Positions 44,146 through 54,505 of a stretch of 64,000 nucleotides of DNA are shown here, one piece after another. The notes below the pieces were generated by a model. That model did no database searches. It saw nothing but the letters and a program-made list of their open reading frames with translations, and was not told the DNA's origin. A program made the position numbers and the translations under genes. Each line of letters starts with the position of its first letter. The stretch's first letter is position 1. Origin of the DNA: an uncultured Clostridiaceae bacterium (GTDB lineage: Bacteria > Bacillota > Clostridia > TANB77 > CAG-508); NCBI GenBank assembly GCA_948356915.1, contig CAOJCG010000003.1, positions 1 through 64,000 of the forward strand. Direction: 5' to 3'.

Positions 44146-44920
44146 TTGTTTTCAGGTTTAGGAAAATATGCACCATGTGGAATATTTACAAAAGGACATT
44201 TTGCTTTATTTAGTTTAACAATATTAAGTATTGTTGTGGCACTAAAATATTCTATAAACAAAAGTAAAGAAGAAATATATATAATAATTAAAAGAATAAC
44301 AATAGTCATGTGTATATTAGAAGTTATAAAAATAATTTATAGTATGTCAGTAAATTCACTACATGATGTAGAAACATACTTGCCATTATATTATTGTAGC
44401 ATGTTATTATATGCAGGTTTGCTTAGTTCGTTTGGAAAAGGTAAAGTAAAAAAGGTAGGGGATGTATTCTTAATGACTGGCTCAGTAATAGGAGGAATAG
44501 TATTTATAATATATCCTTCAACTTCATTGCCACGTTACCCAGCATTTCATATATTAAGCATACATAGCTTTTTATATCATGGTATAATGGTATATTTAGG
44601 CTTATTATTAAATAGTGCAAGGTATATAGAATTAAAAAAAGAAGATATTAAATATTTTGCAAGTTTAGTAGGAATGCTTTGTATAATAGCTCTAATTGTA
44701 AACAATATTTTTCGGAAGTAACCTAATGTTTATATCAAAGAATTCTTCCATTTTACCAATTGAATTATTATACAAAATAACAAATGGGAGCATTCTATTT
44801 AGTATAACTATAACATTAGCACAAATGACAATACCATTCTATATTTCTTATTATATAATAAAGAAAATAGATTCTTTAAAAGAACAAATTACAATAGAAA
44901 GTGAAAATGTAAGAATCTAA
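44146..44920 (+). CDS. YwaF/TIGR02206-type membrane protein with a C-GGA shift
   Basis: About 257 residues with seven hydrophobic segments (FALFSLTILSIVVALKYS; YLPLYYCSMLLYAGLLSS; HSFLYHGIMVYLGLLL). An extra C at 44713 (TTT-C-GGA) breaks the frame after residue 189. Skipping it gives IFGSNLMFISKNSSILPIEL and the last membrane segment, matching the family's end. The start is uncertain: a TTG at 44146 is in frame, while an ATG at 44135 is in another frame. Function of the family is unknown. Confidence 0.7.
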
Positions 44921-44943
44921 ACAACAAAATTTTATATTTAATA

Positions 44944-44977
44944 ATGTAGGGGCGATTATTAATCGCCTCTACATTAT
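44944..44977. repeat. Short GTAGGGG-type hairpin
   Basis: ATGTAGGGGCGATTA pairs with TAATCGCCTCTACAT. Smallest member of the repeat family; also usable as a terminator. Confidence 0.6.
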
Positions 44978-45142
44978 TAAAAAACAGATTCAAATTATTT
45001 TTTAAATAAACGGTTGCATAATATACATAAAAATGATATAATACACATTGTCAATTATATAAAATCCTTTTGTACCTAGGAAACTTCCTAGCTTATATAT
45101 AAGTAACTATTAACTTTGATTATAAGAAAGAAGGTAAAAAAT

Positions 45143-45514
45143 ATGAAAAAATCATTAAGATGGACACTGTTAACAACCATTGCTGTAATTGCATTCTCTA
45201 CTATTTCATTTATTATCCAATTTTATTTATCCTCAAGTGGCATTGTAGACATAATTTTAAGATCTATTTTGGGGTGTGGAAGTATAGCATTGTTGGTTGC
45301 AATGGCATTTTGTTTGATTAGTTTGGAAATTGAAAATTATAATACAATGCAAAAAAGGCAATTGACTATTTTAAAAATCCTTTTGGCTATGTTAGCTATT
45401 TCGGGTTTATTGTTTATATCAATAGGAAATAATATTGCCATTCAAATTTTTCTTATAATTAGTTTGGTATTAACAACAGTATATGGAATATATCTTACTA
45501 TTAAAGGTTATTAA
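45143..45514 (+). CDS. Four-segment membrane protein (123 aa)
   Basis: The ATG at 45143 follows AGAAAGAAGG. MKKSLRWTLLTTIAVIAF starts the first of four hydrophobic segments; the last is IFLIISLVLTTVYGIYLTI. No recognised domain. A very short frame after it (45545-45605, TTG start, ending SISYFKK) has an AGGAGG site and could be a leaderless companion peptide, but I do not annotate it. Terminator at 45606. Confidence 0.6.
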   Translation: MKKSLRWTLLTTIAVIAFSTISFIIQFYLSSSGIVDIILRSILGCGSIALLVAMAFCLISLEIENYNTMQKRQLTILKILLAMLAISGLLFISIGNNIAIQIFLIISLVLTTVYGIYLTIKGY

Positions 45515-45605
45515 AATGAAAAAGCAGGAGGAAAACATTAGCATTGTTTATAATTGATGTATTATATATTTTCATAGCATTAAGCATATCGTATTTTAAA
45601 AAGTA

Positions 45606-45656
45606 AAAAATCAAGAAAAACAAGTAATAAAATATTGCTTGTTTTTCTTGATTTTT
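45606..45656 (+). terminator. Intrinsic terminator before secA
   Basis: AAAAATCAAGAAAAACAAG pairs with CTTGTTTTTCTTGATTTTT. Confidence 0.8.
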
Positions 45657-45717
45657 ACGATAAAGAGTGATATAGTTTAACTTGTTAAAAAAGCAAAAAA
45701 CGGAAAGGAAGAAAAAC

Positions 45718-48460
45718 ATGGGATTATTTAAAACATATAGTGAAAAAGAAGTAAAAAGGGTAATGCCAATAATTACTAAAATAAATAGTTTAGAAGAGGA
45801 AATTTCTAAATTAACTGATATAGAATTAAAAAATAAAACAAACGAATTTAAAGAAAGGTTAAACAAAGGTGAGAGCCTAGATGATATATTACCAGAAGCT
45901 TTTGCAGTAGTTAGAGAAGCTTCTAAAAGAGTGCTTGGAATGCGTCATTTTGATGTGCAATTAATAGGTGGAATTATACTTCACCAAGGTAGAATTGCTG
46001 AAATGAAAACAGGAGAGGGAAAAACATTAGTTGCAACATTACCAGTATACCTAAATGCACTTACAGGTAAAGGAGTACATGTAGTTACAGTAAACGACTA
46101 CCTAGCAAAACGTGATAGCGAATGGATGGGAAAACTATATCGCTTTTTAGGTTTAAGTGTAGGTCTTGTAATAGCTGGAATGAATCCATCAGAAAAGCAA
46201 CAAGCATATAATTGTGATATAACATATGGAACAAATAATGAATATGGTTTCGACTACTTAAGAGACAACATGGTTATATATAAAAATCAATTAGTACAAA
46301 GAAAACTTCACTATGCAATAGTAGATGAGATAGATAGTATTTTAATAGACGAAGCACGTACACCACTTATAATTTCAGGAAGAGCAAATAAATCATCAGA
46401 CCTATACAAAAAGGCAGATAACTTTGTAAAAAGATTAAAAGCAAAAGTTATAGTAGAAGAAGATGTTAAGAATTTTGAACAAGCAGAAGATAATGAAAAA
46501 TATGACTACATAGTAGATTTAAAGGCAAAATCAGCTTCGTTGACACAAAAAGGAATTAAAAAGGCAGAAGAAGAATTCCACTTAGAAAACTTTAATGATA
46601 TAGAAAACTCTGAATTAGTACATAATGTAAACCAAGCTTTACGTGCACATGGTATTATGAAAAAGGATATAGACTATATAGTAAAAGATGGGGAAGTTCT
46701 AATAGTAGACGAATTTACAGGACGTATAATGTATGGAAGAAGATACAACAATGGTCTTCACCAAGCAATAGAAGCAAAAGAAAATGTAAAAATTGCAGAT
46801 GAATCAAAAACACTAGCAACAATTACATTTCAAAACTACTTCAGAATGTATGATAAATTATCAGGAATGACAGGTACAGCTATGACAGAAGAACCAGAAT
46901 TCCAAGAGATTTATCACTTAGATGTTATAGAAATACCAACAAACAAAGAAATGGTACGTATAGATAATCATGACATAATATACAAAAATGAAAATGCAAA
47001 ATTTAGAGCAGTAATAGAAGAAATTAAAAAGAGCCACGAAAAAGGTCAACCAGTGTTAGTTGGTACAGTATCAATAGAAAAATCTGAAAAATTAAGTAGT
47101 ATGCTTAAAAGAGAAGGAATAAAACACGAAGTATTAAATGCTAAATTCCATGAAAAAGAAGCAGAAATAATTGCACAGGCAGGTAAGTTTGGAGCAGTAA
47201 CAATTGCAACAAACATGGCAGGTCGTGGTACCGATATTATGCTAGGTGGAAACAGTGAATATTTAGCAAAACAAGAAATGAGAAAGCTAAAATACACAGA
47301 AGAATTAATAGACCAAGCAACAGCATTTAATGAAACAGACAATCAAGATATATTAAATGCAAGAAAGAAATTTAAAGAACTAGAAGCAAAATATAATGAA
47401 CAAATAAAAGACGAAAAACAAAAAGTATTAGAAGCAGGCGGACTAAAAATAATTGGTACAGAAAGACACGAATCAAGAAGAATTGATAATCAGCTTCGTG
47501 GACGTAGTGGACGTCAAGGAGACCCAGGAGAATCAAGGTTCTATATAGGCTTAGACGATGACCTGATGAAAATATTTGGTGGAGACAAAATAACAACAGT
47601 ATACAATATGCTAGGTGCAGATGAAAACATGCCAATAGAATCAAAAATGATTTCAAAATCAGTAGAATCAGCACAAAGAAGAGTAGAAGACAGAAACTTC
47701 AGTATCAGAAAAAATGTACTTAACTATGATGATGTAATGAACACACAAAGAGAAATTATATATAAACAAAGAAGAGAAGTACTAGATGGAGAAAACCTAA
47801 AAGAACAAATACAAAAAATGATGGATTCAGTAGCAGAAGAGCTAACAAACACATATCTATCAGAAGAAACAGTAAATAAAGAAGCATTTATGCAAGATAT
47901 AAAATCAACCTTTGGAATAGAAAAATTACATTCATTAAAAGAAGAAAAAGTAAATAGTATAGATGTATTAAATGAAATAAAAGAAACAATACACGAAAAA
48001 TATGAGCAAAAAGAAGCAGAATTTGGTTCAGAAAATTTAAGAGAACTAGAAAGAGTTATAATGCTAAAAATAGTAGACCAAAAGTGGATGGACCACATTG
48101 ACGCAATGGACGAACTAAAAAACGGAATAGGACTTCGTGCTTATGGACAAAAAGACCCAGTAGTTCAATACAGAATTGAAGGTTTTGATATGTTTGATGA
48201 AATGATAGCAAACATAAAAATAGATGTAGTAAGATTTTTATTAAACGCAAGAAAAAGAGAAGACGGAGCACAAGTTTCAAGACAAGAATCAGCTCAAATA
48301 ACAAACGCAAGCCTAGAAGATACAGCAATAAGGTCATTAGATGGAAGCACACCTAAAAAAGAAAATACACCAGTAGTAAATAATGGCCCAAAAGTAGGAA
48401 GAAACGACCCATGCATTTGCCGGAAGTGGAAAAAAATATAAGAATTGTTGTGGTAAGTAG
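45718..48460 (+). CDS. secA: Preprotein translocase ATPase SecA with a C-GGA shift in the zinc tail
   Basis: SecA drives secretion through SecYEG. Motifs: [14 protein letters not shown] (Walker A), [51 protein letters not shown] and [10 protein letters not shown], all in one frame. The last residues of the zero frame are CICRKWKKI. An extra C at 48421 (TGC-C-GGA, after residue 901) hides the normal SEC-C end: skipping it gives [17 protein letters not shown] and a stop at 48460, about 913 residues. The zinc tail binds SecB or ribosomes in some species and is often dispensable, so this shift is less informative than the others. The real start is ATG at 45718. Confidence 0.93.
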
Positions 48461-48758
48461 TATCGACATGAACTATTTTATTTCTTATCTATGCCTACAG
48501 AGTACCAGCTATATCACAAAAAAGAACAAGTTTAAAGAGTCGTTAAAAATAATAGCAATAAATACAAAAATAACACCTGTTCCTCAAGAAGTAGAAATAG
48601 TGAAGGATAATAAAATGTTAAGTTTTTTCATTTTACCTTGAATATTATGGAAATTAATGTTATACTAATAGTATAGATGAGTAAATAAATGCTCTCGGTA
48701 AATTTCGAGGGCACAAGTCCTCGAAAAAATAAGAATTTATTTAAGGAGGAAATGATTT
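48461..48758. promoter_or_regulatory. Gap with promoter and hairpin leader
   Basis: There is no gene I can support. A stem GAGGGCACAAGTCCTC (48707-48722), followed by GAAAAAAT, lies upstream of the AAGGAGG of the next gene and may be an attenuator or RNA leader. Confidence 0.35.
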
Positions 48759-49004
48759 ATGACAACATTATCTAGAATAGGGAAGGTACTTGATAACTTA
48801 ATAGAAATGAAAGCTATTGGAAAGGACTTTCAAATGACTTATTCCGAAAGGACTAAATTTGTAAAAATCTTAATTTGCAATAACAGCAGCACAATGGAAG
48901 CTCGGAAAGTTGCAGATGTTTTAGACGAAGAATTCGGGGAGAACTTGGAAGCTTTGTGTTTTGACGAAAATGATACAAAGGTAGAAGTTTCAATATTGTT
49001 ATGA
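48759..49004 (+). CDS. Small hypothetical protein with in-frame CGG (81 aa)
   Basis: AAGGAGG precedes the ATG. MTTLSRIGKVLDNLIEMKAI, then a middle part LICNNSSTMEARKVADVLDE with CGG at 48903 in frame, ending TKVEVSILL. If the C were skipped a TAG would follow within eight codons. No family recognised. Directly before the TelA-type gene, with a terminator between, so it is a separate unit. Confidence 0.6.
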   Translation: MTTLSRIGKVLDNLIEMKAIGKDFQMTYSERTKFVKILICNNSSTMEARKVADVLDEEFGENLEALCFDENDTKVEVSILL

Positions 49005-49008
49005 TCAG

Positions 49009-49050
49009 ATACAAAACACATTTAGAAATAGATGTGTTTTGTATTGCTTT
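49009..49050 (+). terminator. Intrinsic terminator
   Basis: ATACAAAACACAT pairs with ATGTGTTTTGTAT, followed by GCTTTT. Confidence 0.7.
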
Positions 49051-49098
49051 TATAAAAAATATTAGTTTTTCTTTTTTAGTGAAATATGGCAAATAGAA

Positions 49099-49127
49099 TT
49101 GACATAATACTAAAATAGTGATACAAT
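49099..49127 (+). promoter_or_regulatory. Promoter of the Ter-like cluster
   Basis: TTGACA and TACAAT are 17 bases apart, about 55 bases before the telA-type start. Confidence 0.65.
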
Positions 49128-49180
49128 ACTATCGAAACTTTATATAAACAATTTTTTATGTTTAAAGGAGGATACTTTAT

Positions 49181-50428
49181 ATGGGAAGACAAGTAGATAA
49201 TGATCAGCAGCGGACAAATGAACTTGGAGCAGAGGGATTTGGATTAGAAATATCCATGCCTAAAGCAGATGCAACAGCTGTTGTTCCATTGAACTATCAA
49301 AAAGCATTTGCCAGTTTTTCTGAGGCAGAAAAGCAAGAAGTAATGGCACTTTCGGACAGTATTGATCTTACAAAAGTAGATAATGTTATGAACTATGGTG
49401 CTGCACCTTTTATAGATACCTTCGAGCAATGTGGAGAGTTCTTAAAAAAAGAGAGAGGTTCTTCAGCAGATCAAGCAGTTATAAAAGAAGTAATTGAGTT
49501 ATCAAAAAAGGTTACTGCAAGCAATGAGGAATTTAATCTAATCTTAAAGGAGCCAAATGTCTTACAAAAAATATTTTTGAAAGCATTTTTTGGAGATAAA
49601 AAAAGTGCTACACAGAAAATTAAGAATTCTGCAATAACAGCATATGACTTGATAGGACAGTTAAAATCTTCTTATAGATTATGGCTTGAAACATTAAAAG
49701 ACGGTATGGAAGAAATAGGTTATTCAGCAATAAGCGATATAGAAGCTATAAAATTACTGGAAAAGTACATAATAGCAGGAAAAATTGCAGAACCTCGTTT
49801 GACAAATGAACTTCAACAATCTGAAACTGAAGCTAACGAGACAGGCTTAATTTCAGTAGAATATGAAAAACTCAAAGAAGGTTATGAAATATTTTCCAGG
49901 AGAATGGGGCACTTAGAAGATGCTAGAATTATGTATCGTTTAAGTGTAGCAGAAGTTATGCTTATAGGGAAAAGCAATAGAAATACTCAAGAGGCTATTA
50001 TTACTCAAAAAGAGCTAACTACAACATTTATTGAACTTCAAATTAGAAATGCAATGTTAAATGCAAAAGTTAAGGAAGTAGTTGAGGGGCATAAAGCTAT
50101 TACTAAATTAGGTGATGAACTTGTTAAAGAAGTTTCCAAAAATATAGGACGTACAGCAGAAGAAACAGAGGCACTTATTTATGCTTCAATTTGTAATCCA
50201 GAAGCTGGAAAGGAAGCGGTAGAGAACGTCATTAAAAGTTGTGAAGTAATAAAGAATACAGCAAATGAAATGCTACCAAAATTAAAAGCTGCTAGGGAAC
50301 AGAACAATGAATTGATTAAGAAACTAGAGCCTATTGTAAACTCTGCTGTAAATTCAACACAAACATTAAAAATTGAAAGTCAAAACACATCTTCAATTAA
50401 GAGTGTTGGAACGAAGTTAGAATTCTAA
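49181..50428 (+). CDS. TelA-family toxic anion resistance protein (415 aa)
   Basis: A cytoplasmic, mostly helical TelA/KlaA-type protein. Recognisable segments are KQEVMALSDSIDLTKVDNV, FFGDKKSATQKIKNSA, RMGHLEDARIMYRLSVAEV and NEMLPKLKAAREQNNELIK. TelA proteins occur with vWA and phosphatase genes of the Ter stress system. AAAGGAGG precedes the ATG. A CGG at 49211 is in frame at codon 11. Codon use is richer in G/C than in core genes. It has its own terminator but is part of the same cluster. Confidence 0.8.
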   Translation: MGRQVDNDQQRTNELGAEGFGLEISMPKADATAVVPLNYQKAFASFSEAEKQEVMALSDSIDLTKVDNVMNYGAAPFIDTFEQCGEFLKKERGSSADQAVIKEVIELSKKVTASNEEFNLILKEPNVLQKIFLKAFFGDKKSATQKIKNSAITAYDLIGQLKSSYRLWLETLKDGMEEIGYSAISDIEAIKLLEKYIIAGKIAEPRLTNELQQSETEANETGLISVEYEKLKEGYEIFSRRMGHLEDARIMYRLSVAEVMLIGKSNRNTQEAIITQKELTTTFIELQIRNAMLNAKVKEVVEGHKAITKLGDELVKEVSKNIGRTAEETEALIYASICNPEAGKEAVENVIKSCEVIKNTANEMLPKLKAAREQNNELIKKLEPIVNSAVNSTQTLKIESQNTSSIKSVGTKLEF

Positions 50429-50434
50429 TTAAAT

Positions 50435-50475
50435 GTAATGGAGGTCACTTGATAAGGTGATCTCCATTACTTTAG
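50435..50475 (+). terminator. Terminator after telA-type gene
   Basis: GTAATGGAGGTCAC pairs with GTGATCTCCATTAC, followed by TTTAG. A second stem AAAAAGAGTGAATTT/AAATTCACTCTTTTT lies at 50579-50613. Confidence 0.7.
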
Positions 50476-50696
50476 TGCAATAGGTAGTTTTTTAGAAGAA
50501 TGGATCATCAAAGACTGCGACCTCTTACAATTTGAACTAAAAAAATCAATAATTTATATTCTTGCTTAATTTTAACGTAAAAAGAGTGAATTTTACATAA
50601 ATTCACTCTTTTTGCTTGAAATAACATAAAACATATGATATAATGCTATACATAATGTTACGTATAAACTAATTAAAATTAGAAAGGAGAAATATT

Positions 50697-51410
50697 ATGA
50701 TTATAAGTTCTCAGGGATTTGGTCATTTTACAGATGGAAAGAACAACCAAGATTTTGGAATTGAAACTCCACGGATGTTACTCATTTTAGATGGGTGCAG
50801 TGGAGCAAAGTATTCTGAGGTTGGAACCAGGCTATTTGCACAGTTATTCTCAAGAAAGGATAAGTGGGATAGTTTAGAGAATTTCGAAGAAAATGTTAAA
50901 AGCGTTTTCGATGATATTATTGAAATGACAGGGAAATATTATAAAACACGTGAAGATTTAGAAAGAGATTTCATTATGGAAGACCTTCTATTTACCATCA
51001 TTAGTTGCTTTGAAACAGAAGATAAGTATGTTGTAAAGCTTTTTGGAGATGGGTATATCATTACTAAAAATAATCGAGGAAGTATAAGTTATATGAAGTT
51101 TTCATATGGGAAATGCCCTCCATATTTTGCATATAAGTATTGCAACGATTTACAAGCAATGGACTTTAAAGGTTATCAATTTAAAACTTTTAGCTTTGAT
51201 AAAAAGGTATTTCCAAATGTAGTTATTGCTACAGATGGAATTTTTCCAATTGCAAAAGGTATAGTAACTGGAGCTGGACTTGATAAAGCTATAATTAATG
51301 GAAATGAGGCACTTATACGAATGGCTATTAAAAATAATATTCAAAACTTTGATGATGATATTACAATTGGAACATTTGGTACAATAGGAAAATTTGGAGG
51401 GAAAAAATAA
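50697..51410 (+). CDS. PP2C-type protein phosphatase (237 aa)
   Basis: The PP2C metal motifs are visible: GKNNQDFG, LLILDGCSGAKYSEVG, VVKLFGDGYI, VVIATDGIFPI and DDDITIGTFG. It is shorter than many PP2C enzymes but complete in its motif order. In TerY-P systems such a phosphatase counteracts the kinase. AAAGGAG upstream; its stop overlaps the ATG of the next gene by one base. CGG at 50772 (TPRMLLIL) is in frame as Arg. Confidence 0.8.
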   Translation: MIISSQGFGHFTDGKNNQDFGIETPRMLLILDGCSGAKYSEVGTRLFAQLFSRKDKWDSLENFEENVKSVFDDIIEMTGKYYKTREDLERDFIMEDLLFTIISCFETEDKYVVKLFGDGYIITKNNRGSISYMKFSYGKCPPYFAYKYCNDLQAMDFKGYQFKTFSFDKKVFPNVVIATDGIFPIAKGIVTGAGLDKAIINGNEALIRMAIKNNIQNFDDDITIGTFGTIGKFGGKK

Positions 51411-52171
51411 TGAAAATTTTGGGATCAAAAAATAAGGCAAAAAATGAAAAAAAATGGAGCAGACCAGCAAAAACAACTGGTATTAAGCAGGAGAAGAAGA
51501 AAGAAGAAAAGAAGGCGATCAAGGAAACTATTAGTGTACAAACTGAAGTTATTACTGAAACTATAGAAGAGAAACCTTCTGAAACTCTGAAAGACTCCGC
51601 AATTGAACAAGATGATTTTGAAACCACATCTAAAATTTCTAAATATGCATATAAGTGGTTAGTAAGTAAAAAACTTACAATTCTATTATTAGAAACTACC
51701 GCCGAAGTAGCAGTAGAAAAGGAAAATATAATTAAAATTTTTAAAAGTCTTGTAACATCAGGTATGCTAGTTGTTATCAATTATGGAAGCCATGTAACAG
51801 TAAGTGAAACTTTTGATGTATCAAATTTTAATAATAATACTGACTTTTCATATTATGAAGTAACAGGCAATGAAGCGTGTTTATATGATGCTTTAGTAGA
51901 GCTGGAAAATGTAGTAAGTAAAATGTATATGAGAATGGAAGAAACAGATAAAGAAAAAATACTGATTAAGAATATTGAAATTATAGGTATTGGAACATGC
52001 AAAGATAACCATTCTAAAGTTTCGAAAGAAATCGGAATTGATAGTTTTACTACAGCAACTTCTAAACCCGATATTGTAACAAAGTATTTCTGCATTACAG
52101 ATGCTAACTTCATAGATGCAGCAGAAATAGGTTTCAGGTCAATAGGTGCAATTTCAAAAAAATATCAATAG
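51410..52171 (+). CDS. Lys-rich, possible degenerate vWA-domain protein (253 aa)
   Basis: The first 75 residues are very basic and Glu-rich (KQEKKKEEKKAIKETIS). After them comes a region with alternating strands (LTILLLETTAEVAVEKENII; MLVVINYGSHVTVSETFDVS; EACLYDALVELENVV; IEIIGIGTCKDNHS) whose pattern resembles a vWA fold without the DxSxS metal site. It lies between the phosphatase and a helical protein, so it may be the non-metal-binding vWA partner in the cluster. This fold call is tentative. Confidence 0.55.
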   Translation: MKILGSKNKAKNEKKWSRPAKTTGIKQEKKKEEKKAIKETISVQTEVITETIEEKPSETLKDSAIEQDDFETTSKISKYAYKWLVSKKLTILLLETTAEVAVEKENIIKIFKSLVTSGMLVVINYGSHVTVSETFDVSNFNNNTDFSYYEVTGNEACLYDALVELENVVSKMYMRMEETDKEKILIKNIEIIGIGTCKDNHSKVSKEIGIDSFTTATSKPDIVTKYFCITDANFIDAAEIGFRSIGAISKKYQ

Positions 52172-52192
52172 CAAGATGGGAGTGATACTGTT

Positions 52193-53704
52193 TTGAAGAT
52201 GATTAGAAAAATTTTCGGCTTTTTTAACCCCAAATTTTTACTTGCAGATAATGAAGCAAATGAAGATGAACCAATGTTGGAACAATTGAATAACGAAATA
52301 GTATTAGAACAATTAGTTAATGAAACTACACAAAGTGAGGAAGAAGAAAGAATTAATGCCTCTAAAAAAACATTGATTACTAGACTTTACATAGTAGAGC
52401 AAGAAATATCTATGTTTAAAGAGAGTTTTCCTAAAGAGTATGAAGCTTTTAAGGAAAGGATAGAACTTTTACGGCAAGAATATACTAATACCTTAGACGA
52501 ATTAACCAAAACACTAACATTTGAAATTGACCCAGAAACTGATGGTTATAAAATCGGAAAAGTAGTAAAACTTGAAAAAGAGGTAAAAGCATTTCTTGAA
52601 AAAGAAGTAAAGTTCGATATTATTTCTAAGCGAATACAAAAGTTAATATTGAAACTGAATATTTTATATAATGTTTCCATTTTTCATTCTAAGGAATATG
52701 AAAAAAACAAAGTACTTTCTAGGCTTGAGCAAGCTTTAGAAGTAGAAATAGAAATAACAAATCAGTTTAAAGAATGTGATTATATCGTAAATGATACGCA
52801 GCTAAAAGAAAGAATGATAGAGCTACTATCATATGCAGACTATGAAATATTAAAAACAACGCTAAGGAATAGTTCTTTTAAAGAACAACCTTGTAATGTA
52901 ATTAAAAAGTTGGTTATGATACAACAGTTTGATGAATTTGACTATGTAACTGCATTTAAATCTTTTATGAAAGAAGAGTTATCTGATTTTAGTGAATTAC
53001 TTCTGCAAATTAGTAATACTGAATGTAGAAAAGTATTTAAACAAAAATTAGATAAAATTCTAGAAGATATAACATATTGCGATAATCTGGAAGCAAAGTT
53101 TTTAGATGTTAATTTTTGGAATACTTTCTTAAATTTTGAAGCAAACTTACTTGGAATTCTCAATGAAAACAATATAGAAAAAGAAAAAGTTAAAGTAAAA
53201 CTAATTGCTAGAATGAATATAGGTGTAAGTGAAAATGAAGTTTTAACTATGCCTGTAACTAACGCATACTTAGCTTTAATAAATCTTTTTTATATATCTC
53301 ATGATGAAAGAATTTTGTTAGTTATTAGGTTGCTAAAAAATGTGTCAAAAGATGTAACATATAAAGAAATATACTTTTTATTGTTACTTTTTGATGTAAT
53401 TGAAGTAACTAAAAATACTCCAAATGAACTTATTAAACATATAGAAAAATATATAAATAAGTATCCATATAATAGAAAGGAGATTACTGAAAAGAAAAAA
53501 AGTGTAATTAGTTCTCAAAATAATAAAGAGTATGTAGTTGTATTTGCTTTAGATAATCGCGAGCAAGAAACAATTAAGGCTCTTGAAAAACTGAATATTG
53601 ACTTTAAGGTTATAGATGGAAATGTATATATGAATACTTTCTATTTCAACGCCTTAACCAATGTACTTAGAACTTTACAAACAAACACAAAAAATATTAT
53701 ATAA
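52193..53704 (+). CDS. Helical hypothetical protein of the Ter-like cluster (503 aa)
   Basis: The TTG start (MKMIRKIFGFFNPKFLL) follows GATGGGAGTG. The protein is almost entirely helical and charged, with coiled-coil stretches around residues 60-100 and 115-160. Near the C-terminus KKSVISSQNNKEYVVVFALD is followed by a small domain with KLNIDFKVIDGNVYMN. No enzyme motif. An in-frame CGG is at 52472 (LLRQEY). Probable scaffold in the cluster by context only. Confidence 0.6.
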   Translation: MKMIRKIFGFFNPKFLLADNEANEDEPMLEQLNNEIVLEQLVNETTQSEEEERINASKKTLITRLYIVEQEISMFKESFPKEYEAFKERIELLRQEYTNTLDELTKTLTFEIDPETDGYKIGKVVKLEKEVKAFLEKEVKFDIISKRIQKLILKLNILYNVSIFHSKEYEKNKVLSRLEQALEVEIEITNQFKECDYIVNDTQLKERMIELLSYADYEILKTTLRNSSFKEQPCNVIKKLVMIQQFDEFDYVTAFKSFMKEELSDFSELLLQISNTECRKVFKQKLDKILEDITYCDNLEAKFLDVNFWNTFLNFEANLLGILNENNIEKEKVKVKLIARMNIGVSENEVLTMPVTNAYLALINLFYISHDERILLVIRLLKNVSKDVTYKEIYFLLLLFDVIEVTKNTPNELIKHIEKYINKYPYNRKEITEKKKSVISSQNNKEYVVVFALDNREQETIKALEKLNIDFKVIDGNVYMNTFYFNALTNVLRTLQTNTKNII

Positions 53705-53721
53705 TATGGAGGTAAAATATT

Positions 53722-54426
53722 ATGGCAAATTTTTATGATTTCTCTTCTGACAAAATTGATACTTATATGTTTCTCGTTGATGGGTCTAGTTCTATGGCTG
53801 GTGATACAAAAAATGTAGAAAAAGGACTTAAAGGATACAAGGAAAGTTTTGAAAGCTTTCCGGATGTTAATTCTATTTCAGTATCTGTTAGCCAGTTTAA
53901 TGGAGAAGTATACCTAAATGACTTTACTAAGATAAGCCAAATGAGTACTAGGCATGTGGCAGATGGTGCAACAGCAATATATTATGCAATTGAGAAAGGA
54001 ACAGAACATCTTCTTAAATATATTGAAAAGGTAACAGAAAAAGCAGGCGTTACTCCTAAAGCAACATTCATTGTTTTCTCGGATGGCGAGCCTTGCAAGG
54101 ATAGGGCAAATATGAGCGATGCAAAAAAAGCTATTAGTAAGCTAAATTATGCAGGTGTAACCACAGTATTTGTTGCTTTTGGAAGTGCTATAAATTCAAG
54201 CTTTGGAAAGAAACTAGGATTTATGTCTACAAAAGATGTGACGAATAGAGAAGTTATAGTGGAGTTTTTAAGTGAAGAGCTTTCAAAGTCTTGTAAGGAA
54301 CAGTCTAAAAGCTACAAAGCTTTAGGCGCAAACTTCTTTAGTCAAGCAGTTAATAGTAGCTCTAAAGGCTATTCTCAAGCAACTGCGCAGGTATTAGAAG
54401 ATGATTCCTGGATTAATGACATTTAA
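53722..54426 (+). CDS. TerY-like vWA protein (234 aa)
   Basis: A single vWA domain with an intact MIDAS: YMFLVDGSSSMAGDTKN gives DxSxS, a Thr lies in GATAIYYAIEKG, and FIVFSDGEPCKDR supplies the distal Asp. TerY-type vWA proteins pair with the PP2C phosphatase and kinase of the TerY-P triad. GGAGG precedes the ATG by nine bases. The tail (SKGYSQATAQVLEDDSW) is short and disordered. Followed by an attenuator-like hairpin before the kinase gene. Confidence 0.82.
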   Translation: MANFYDFSSDKIDTYMFLVDGSSSMAGDTKNVEKGLKGYKESFESFPDVNSISVSVSQFNGEVYLNDFTKISQMSTRHVADGATAIYYAIEKGTEHLLKYIEKVTEKAGVTPKATFIVFSDGEPCKDRANMSDAKKAISKLNYAGVTTVFVAFGSAINSSFGKKLGFMSTKDVTNREVIVEFLSEELSKSCKEQSKSYKALGANFFSQAVNSSSKGYSQATAQVLEDDSWINDI

Positions 54427-54448
54427 TAATAATTTGTAACAACCAACA

Positions 54449-54475
54449 GGGGAACGTTTTTAATGTTCCCCTTCT
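54449..54475 (+). terminator. Hairpin between vWA and kinase genes
   Basis: GGGGAACG and TGTTCCCC form a stem followed by TTCTC. It may reduce but not abolish readthrough into the kinase gene. Confidence 0.5.
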
Positions 54476-54505
54476 CTTAAAAATATAAAAGGAGAGGCAG
54501 AGTTT

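Noticed and set aside
48471-48641. Short frame after secA
   Set aside because: No ribosome binding site, overlaps the real secA end in another frame, and its translation shows no recognisable protein.
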